Positions 13,705-14,893 of a stretch of 14,893 nucleotides of DNA are shown piece after piece. The DNA is from Balneolales bacterium. Its GTDB lineage: Bacteria; Bacteroidota; Rhodothermia; Balneolales; Natronogracilivirgulaceae. The DNA is taken from NCBI GenBank assembly GCA_007131535.1, contig SLQI01000244.1:1-14893 (forward strand), read 5' to 3'. Every line of letters starts with the position of its first letter. The stretch's first letter is position 1. The notes below the pieces were generated by a model that saw nothing but the letters and a program-made list of their open reading frames with translations, did not search any database and had not been told where the DNA came from. The translations under genes and the position numbers were made by a program.

Positions 13705-14036
13705 ATTTTGAACCATGGATTAATCAAGCTTACAATAAATAACATACCATTCTGGCAAATAATTTATTATAAATATAATACTGATTTTAGTTCAGCAAAT
13801 TCATTGACTTGTAATCCCCGGCTTTCTGCTGTTTCAGCACAAGAAGCCAACCCAAAACCCCGCTCATTATAGCTTGAGCAGCTGATTTTTAAAATTAATA
13901 GTTACTCTTTTCATGCTTTGTGTACCAAAAGGTAAGTTATGACAACAAGTTATGACCTAATCACTTAATTAAATTCAACGCACTTATGTTAAACAGTAAA
14001 AACCAGCAGAGCAGAACTAACTTACAGGAGGATCAT
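13705..14036. other. Intergenic region before the terminal lipoprotein gene
   Basis: This 332-base A/T-rich gap has no gene. No strong terminator follows arsB; the region 13732-13782 is A/T rich with weak self-complementarity. A perfect direct repeat AAGTTATGAC occurs at 13934-13943 and 13947-13956, one start to the next 13 bases, 81-103 bases before the lipoprotein start. It could be a tandem regulator site on one face of the helix, or chance. Confidence 0.5.
14026..14031 (+). promoter_or_regulatory. Strong Shine-Dalgarno site
   Basis: AGGAGG lies five bases before the ATG at 14037. It is the only full Shine-Dalgarno sequence I noticed before a gene in this window; most others have none. 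It decides the start codon and suggests high or specially controlled translation. Confidence 0.75.
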
Positions 14037-14893
14037 ATGATAACAGGAATAACCCCTCGATTTTTTTTACAATTTGCAGCTGTGCTTTTTATTTCATCCG
14101 GTTTGTTATTGGCCGGGTGTGATACCGGTACCGATGCTATGGATGATGAAGAATCAGCAACCATATCCGGTCAGGCCACTGAAGATAATGGTTCAGATGG
14201 AGGGTCTGAATCAACCATGGATGCTGAAGAAACCCAGGCAGGTGTTGAAGGCGCCGTTGTGACAGCCGCTGCCGTTCATGCGGATGGCTCAGTAACGGAA
14301 CTTGCCGGAGAAGCTACAACCAATGCCGAAGGGGAATTTACTCTTGAGGTTGAAGGAGAAGGCGCTTCCGGCAATGTACAGGTTTTCGCCGAAGGTGATA
14401 ACGGATATGAATCAAGCGCTTTGGTTAAAGTTGACGGTCAAAACTCCGTTGAAGCCCGTCCGATGACTGACCGAAGTGAAGCTGAAGCAGAAGTATACAT
14501 TGAAGCGCGGGCCGAAGCCGGAACCGACGACTATGAGGAGGGGCCGACCGCAGCTGATGTAGCAGCTTATGTAAACGCTGAAGTAGCTTCGGCTATAAAT
14601 GCCGGCGCCCAAAGTGCATCTGAAATCGGAGTGGCCATAGCAAATGCTGCTAAGGCCGAAACAGAATTTCACAGTGAAGCCGAAGGCAGTGCCGCCCTCG
14701 GTGCCGTTGCCGATGCCAAGTTTAGTGCATTTGCCGACTTACAGTCCGACCTTGCTGCATCCGCTGATGCCGAAGCCCGGGCCGAGGCATTTGCTGAATT
14801 TGAAGAATCCTTCGCCGACGTTTTTGCGTCTGCCGGAGCGGATATCGAAGCACAGGCCAAAACCCGGCAAGCCGGAACCTCTCTGCTGATAGA
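14037..14893 (+). CDS. Ala/Glu-rich lipoprotein with Ig-like domain (3' end outside window)
   Basis: The frame stays open for 285 codons to the right edge, so the gene is incomplete. A lipoprotein signal (FAAVLFISSGLLLAGC) gives Cys28 as lipid anchor. Residues about 42-138 look like a carboxypeptidase-regulatory-like beta sandwich (GVEGAVVTAAAVHADGS, TTNAEGEFTLEVEGEG, NVQVFAEGDNGYESSALVKVDG). From about 145 the protein becomes an Ala/Glu-rich, mostly helical and acidic repeat-like region (RSEAEAEVYIEARAEAG, AADVAAYVNAEVASA, ADAEARAEAFAEFEESF) that could be a coiled coil or an extended surface stalk. An in-frame ATG at 13986 would add 17 residues to the signal peptide; the start at 14037 is preferred because of AGGAGG five bases upstream. 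Function is unknown. Confidence 0.85.
   Translation, partial: MITGITPRFFLQFAAVLFISSGLLLAGCDTGTDAMDDEESATISGQATEDNGSDGGSESTMDAEETQAGVEGAVVTAAAVHADGSVTELAGEATTNAEGEFTLEVEGEGASGNVQVFAEGDNGYESSALVKVDGQNSVEARPMTDRSEAEAEVYIEARAEAGTDDYEEGPTAADVAAYVNAEVASAINAGAQSASEIGVAIANAAKAETEFHSEAEGSAALGAVADAKFSAFADLQSDLAASADAEARAEAFAEFEESFADVFASAGADIEAQAKTRQAGTSLLI

Noticed and set aside
14074..14262. Frames at 14074-14262 and 14644-14889 (plus) and at 14412-14672 and 14669-14860 (minus)
   Set aside because: They are off-frame shadows of the long lipoprotein gene open from 14037 to the window edge, which has a signal peptide and a strong ribosome-binding site.

Overview
The window reads as chromosomal DNA of a Gram-negative FCB-group bacterium, most likely Balneolota/Rhodothermota or a relative in Bacteroidota. 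This is an inference. It rests on moderate GC content, almost no Shine-Dalgarno sequences, several lipoproteins with clear lipoboxes, one candidate Bacteroidota-type -7 element (TAnnTTTG) before pyrG, and palindromic intergenic repeats. I see no tRNA, rRNA, CRISPR array, phage gene or transposase gene.

Positions 1-7222 are mostly housekeeping. They hold ndk with a strong terminator; a free-standing histidine-kinase-like protein with a degenerate ATPase domain; rlmB on the minus strand; two small two-helix membrane proteins followed by a glycerophosphodiester phosphodiesterase; pyrG (CTP synthase) overlapping a Nudix hydrolase by 4 bases; a 142-bp palindromic MITE-like repeat; and a membrane-anchored TPR-like protein. 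ndk, pyrG and the Nudix enzyme all act on nucleotides, but only pyrG and the Nudix gene look co-transcribed.

Positions 7283-10285 are read on the minus strand. They hold a glycoside hydrolase family 3 lipoprotein (NagZ-like) with a small three-helix membrane protein downstream, and an unrelated secreted lipoprotein. The 744-bp gap between them carries a roughly 250-bp inverted-repeat (BIME-like) element with nested hairpins.

Positions 10564-13704 are the most interesting part: an arsenic-resistance cluster. A TTGACA-17-TATACT promoter overlaps an ATATGCG/CGCATAT operator and drives an ArsR-type repressor with a cysteine metal site. Next come a possible 26-residue peptide coupled by TAATG, an FmdB-like zinc-ribbon protein with an extra C-terminal cysteine pair, a hairpin terminator, a tandem universal stress protein, and a full-length ArsB arsenite efflux pump very like the proteobacterial form. 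No arsC, arsA or arsD is present here. The expected logic is that As(III) or Sb(III) releases ArsR and the pump exports the metalloid; the roles of the zinc-ribbon protein and the Usp are unknown.

The window ends inside a large Ala/Glu-rich lipoprotein gene that starts at 14037 behind the only AGGAGG ribosome-binding site I noticed in the window and runs off the right edge.
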